The position numbers and the translations under genes were made by a program. A stretch of 64,000 nt of DNA from Prunus persica (lineage: Eukaryota; Streptophyta; Magnoliopsida; Rosales; Rosaceae), in contig NC_034014.1 in assembly GCF_000346465.2 (NCBI RefSeq), forward strand, positions 23,942,522-24,006,521, read 5' to 3'. Below are positions 63,257-64,000 of the stretch, in pieces. The notes below the pieces were generated by a model. The model was not told the origin of the DNA. It was given only the letters and a program-made list of their open reading frames with translations, and searched no databases. Every line of letters begins with the position of its first letter. The stretch's first letter is position 1.

Positions 63257-63589
63257 GGTTAGTGCAGCAATTCGGAGCGCATTGAAAATTTTACATCTTG
63301 CATCTGAATTTTGTTTCAGAGTTCTGCTTCAAAAACATTAGTACTGGAAAAATCTAATGCCAAAAACACCGTAGTGGCATAATTTTGTATATAATTTTGT
63401 AATGTAAACAGTTCAAGGACATCATTTTCAATCACCTATATGATAACATAATTATATTACATTGGAATATTTTCTCACTTTCTCAGATTTTGTAAATACC
63501 CTAGAACTGTTTCTTTTCTACCTTTTTGAGTAACAAAGTATACATTGACATGCCAAGTGGTTCAGCTGAACCAGAAGCATAATCATACA
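63257..63589. other. 3' UTRs between convergent genes
   Basis: Short AT-rich spacer between MCM8 and the PPR gene; nothing else is visible. Confidence 0.6.
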
Positions 63590-64000
63590 TCACTCATCTC
63601 CATCTATAGGCTCTAACCTCCATTCACTCCCATAGTAAGAATTGGGCAAACCCAGCCAAAATTTGAAAGCCTCAGCTGCTCTCTTCCTCTCAATCCTCCT
63701 GTCCTGCCTGGCTTGTGAGGCATGCTTACTAGTAAACATCCTAGAATGCATCTCCACATAAATTTTAGTGAACTTTGTCTTATTTGGAGGGATCCCATTC
63801 TCTTCCATACAAGCCACAATCTCCAAAGCCTTCTTAAAGAAAGCAGCCCTGACACATATATCAGCCAAAGTATCTAATAGCCCTTCATCGGGTTTCAGTG
63901 TTGGCGGATCGGAAGGATCAGAAGTTTCCCCTTCCTTTTTAACCCTACATCTCTCCTTCACTTCATTCCAAAGCAAGAGTGCCTCCCCTGGTTTTCTAGC
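63590..64000 (-). CDS. HCF152: HCF152-like PPR protein, C-terminal end (cut by window edge)
   Basis: The last 136 or so codons on the minus strand are open to the window edge: ARKPGEALLLWNEVKERCRV at the edge, then a partial PPR repeat (KALEIVACMEENGIPPNKTK), the distinctive HSRMFTSKHASQARQDRRIE, and the end FWLGLPNSYYGSEWRLEPID. The end block recalls Arabidopsis HCF152, a chloroplast P-class PPR protein that binds the psbB-psbT-psbH-petB-petD transcript and stabilises petB RNA ends. Its place beside MCM8, as in Arabidopsis (from memory), supports this. Most repeats lie outside the window. Confidence 0.85.
   Translation of the reverse strand, partial: ARKPGEALLLWNEVKERCRVKKEGETSDPSDPPTLKPDEGLLDTLADICVRAAFFKKALEIVACMEENGIPPNKTKFTKIYVEMHSRMFTSKHASQARQDRRIERKRAAEAFKFWLGLPNSYYGSEWRLEPIDGDE

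Overview
The window is nuclear DNA from a flowering plant, most likely a eudicot of the rosid group. The evidence is plant-only gene families (ROP-interacting ICR coiled-coil protein, HCF152-type PPR protein, RCI2/PMP3, DUF295 F-box), GT-AG introns in AT-rich DNA, and many plant transposon types with readable target-site duplications (TSDs). I cannot name the species. No CRISPR, rRNA, intact tRNA or prokaryotic feature was seen.

Layout. 1-9.3 kb: an eroded LINE-type reading frame, an LTR remnant, a tandem array of a small C2H2-like zinc-finger exon, a tRNA-derived repeat, a hAT-type MITE and a hAT-like element that stops just before the next promoter. 9.5-15.4 kb: two housekeeping genes facing each other, the mitochondrial import motor subunit TIM14 (+) and a membrane-anchored alpha/beta hydrolase (-). 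16-41.5 kb: an accessory region built by repeated segmental duplication of a cassette, PARP-like protein (-), PMP3/RCI2 (+), F-box/DUF295 (-), C2H2-like mini-gene (+), heavily cut by transposons. 45-64 kb: five ordinary genes, namely an ICR-type ROP interactor (+), a basic Ser/Pro-rich protein with a GTSE1-like motif (-), a PWWP-domain protein (-), MCM8 (+, 16 exons) and the 3' end of an HCF152-like PPR gene (-).

From memory, TIM14, this hydrolase, a PWWP gene, MCM8 and HCF152 are close neighbours on Arabidopsis chromosome 3 (around At3g09650 to At3g09700). If so, the 16-41.5 kb region, and probably the two genes at 45-53 kb, are insertions into an old syntenic block.

The most unusual material is the accessory region and the zinc-finger array. 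The array has three copies of a 108-base, phase-symmetric exon with intact splice sites. A roughly 1 kb inverted repeat made from the 5' part of the F-box gene encloses a segment that has flipped, so one LTR and one zinc-finger gene are each split into opposite orientations. Paralogous empty sites inside the window date several insertions (solo LTRs, MITE, PIF/Harbinger, Helitron array). Most cassette genes are broken; the readable ones are the C2H2-like gene at 36.1 kb and the PARP-like gene at 39.7 kb. All family assignments come from reading motifs by eye, and exon limits are inferred from splice consensus and phase.
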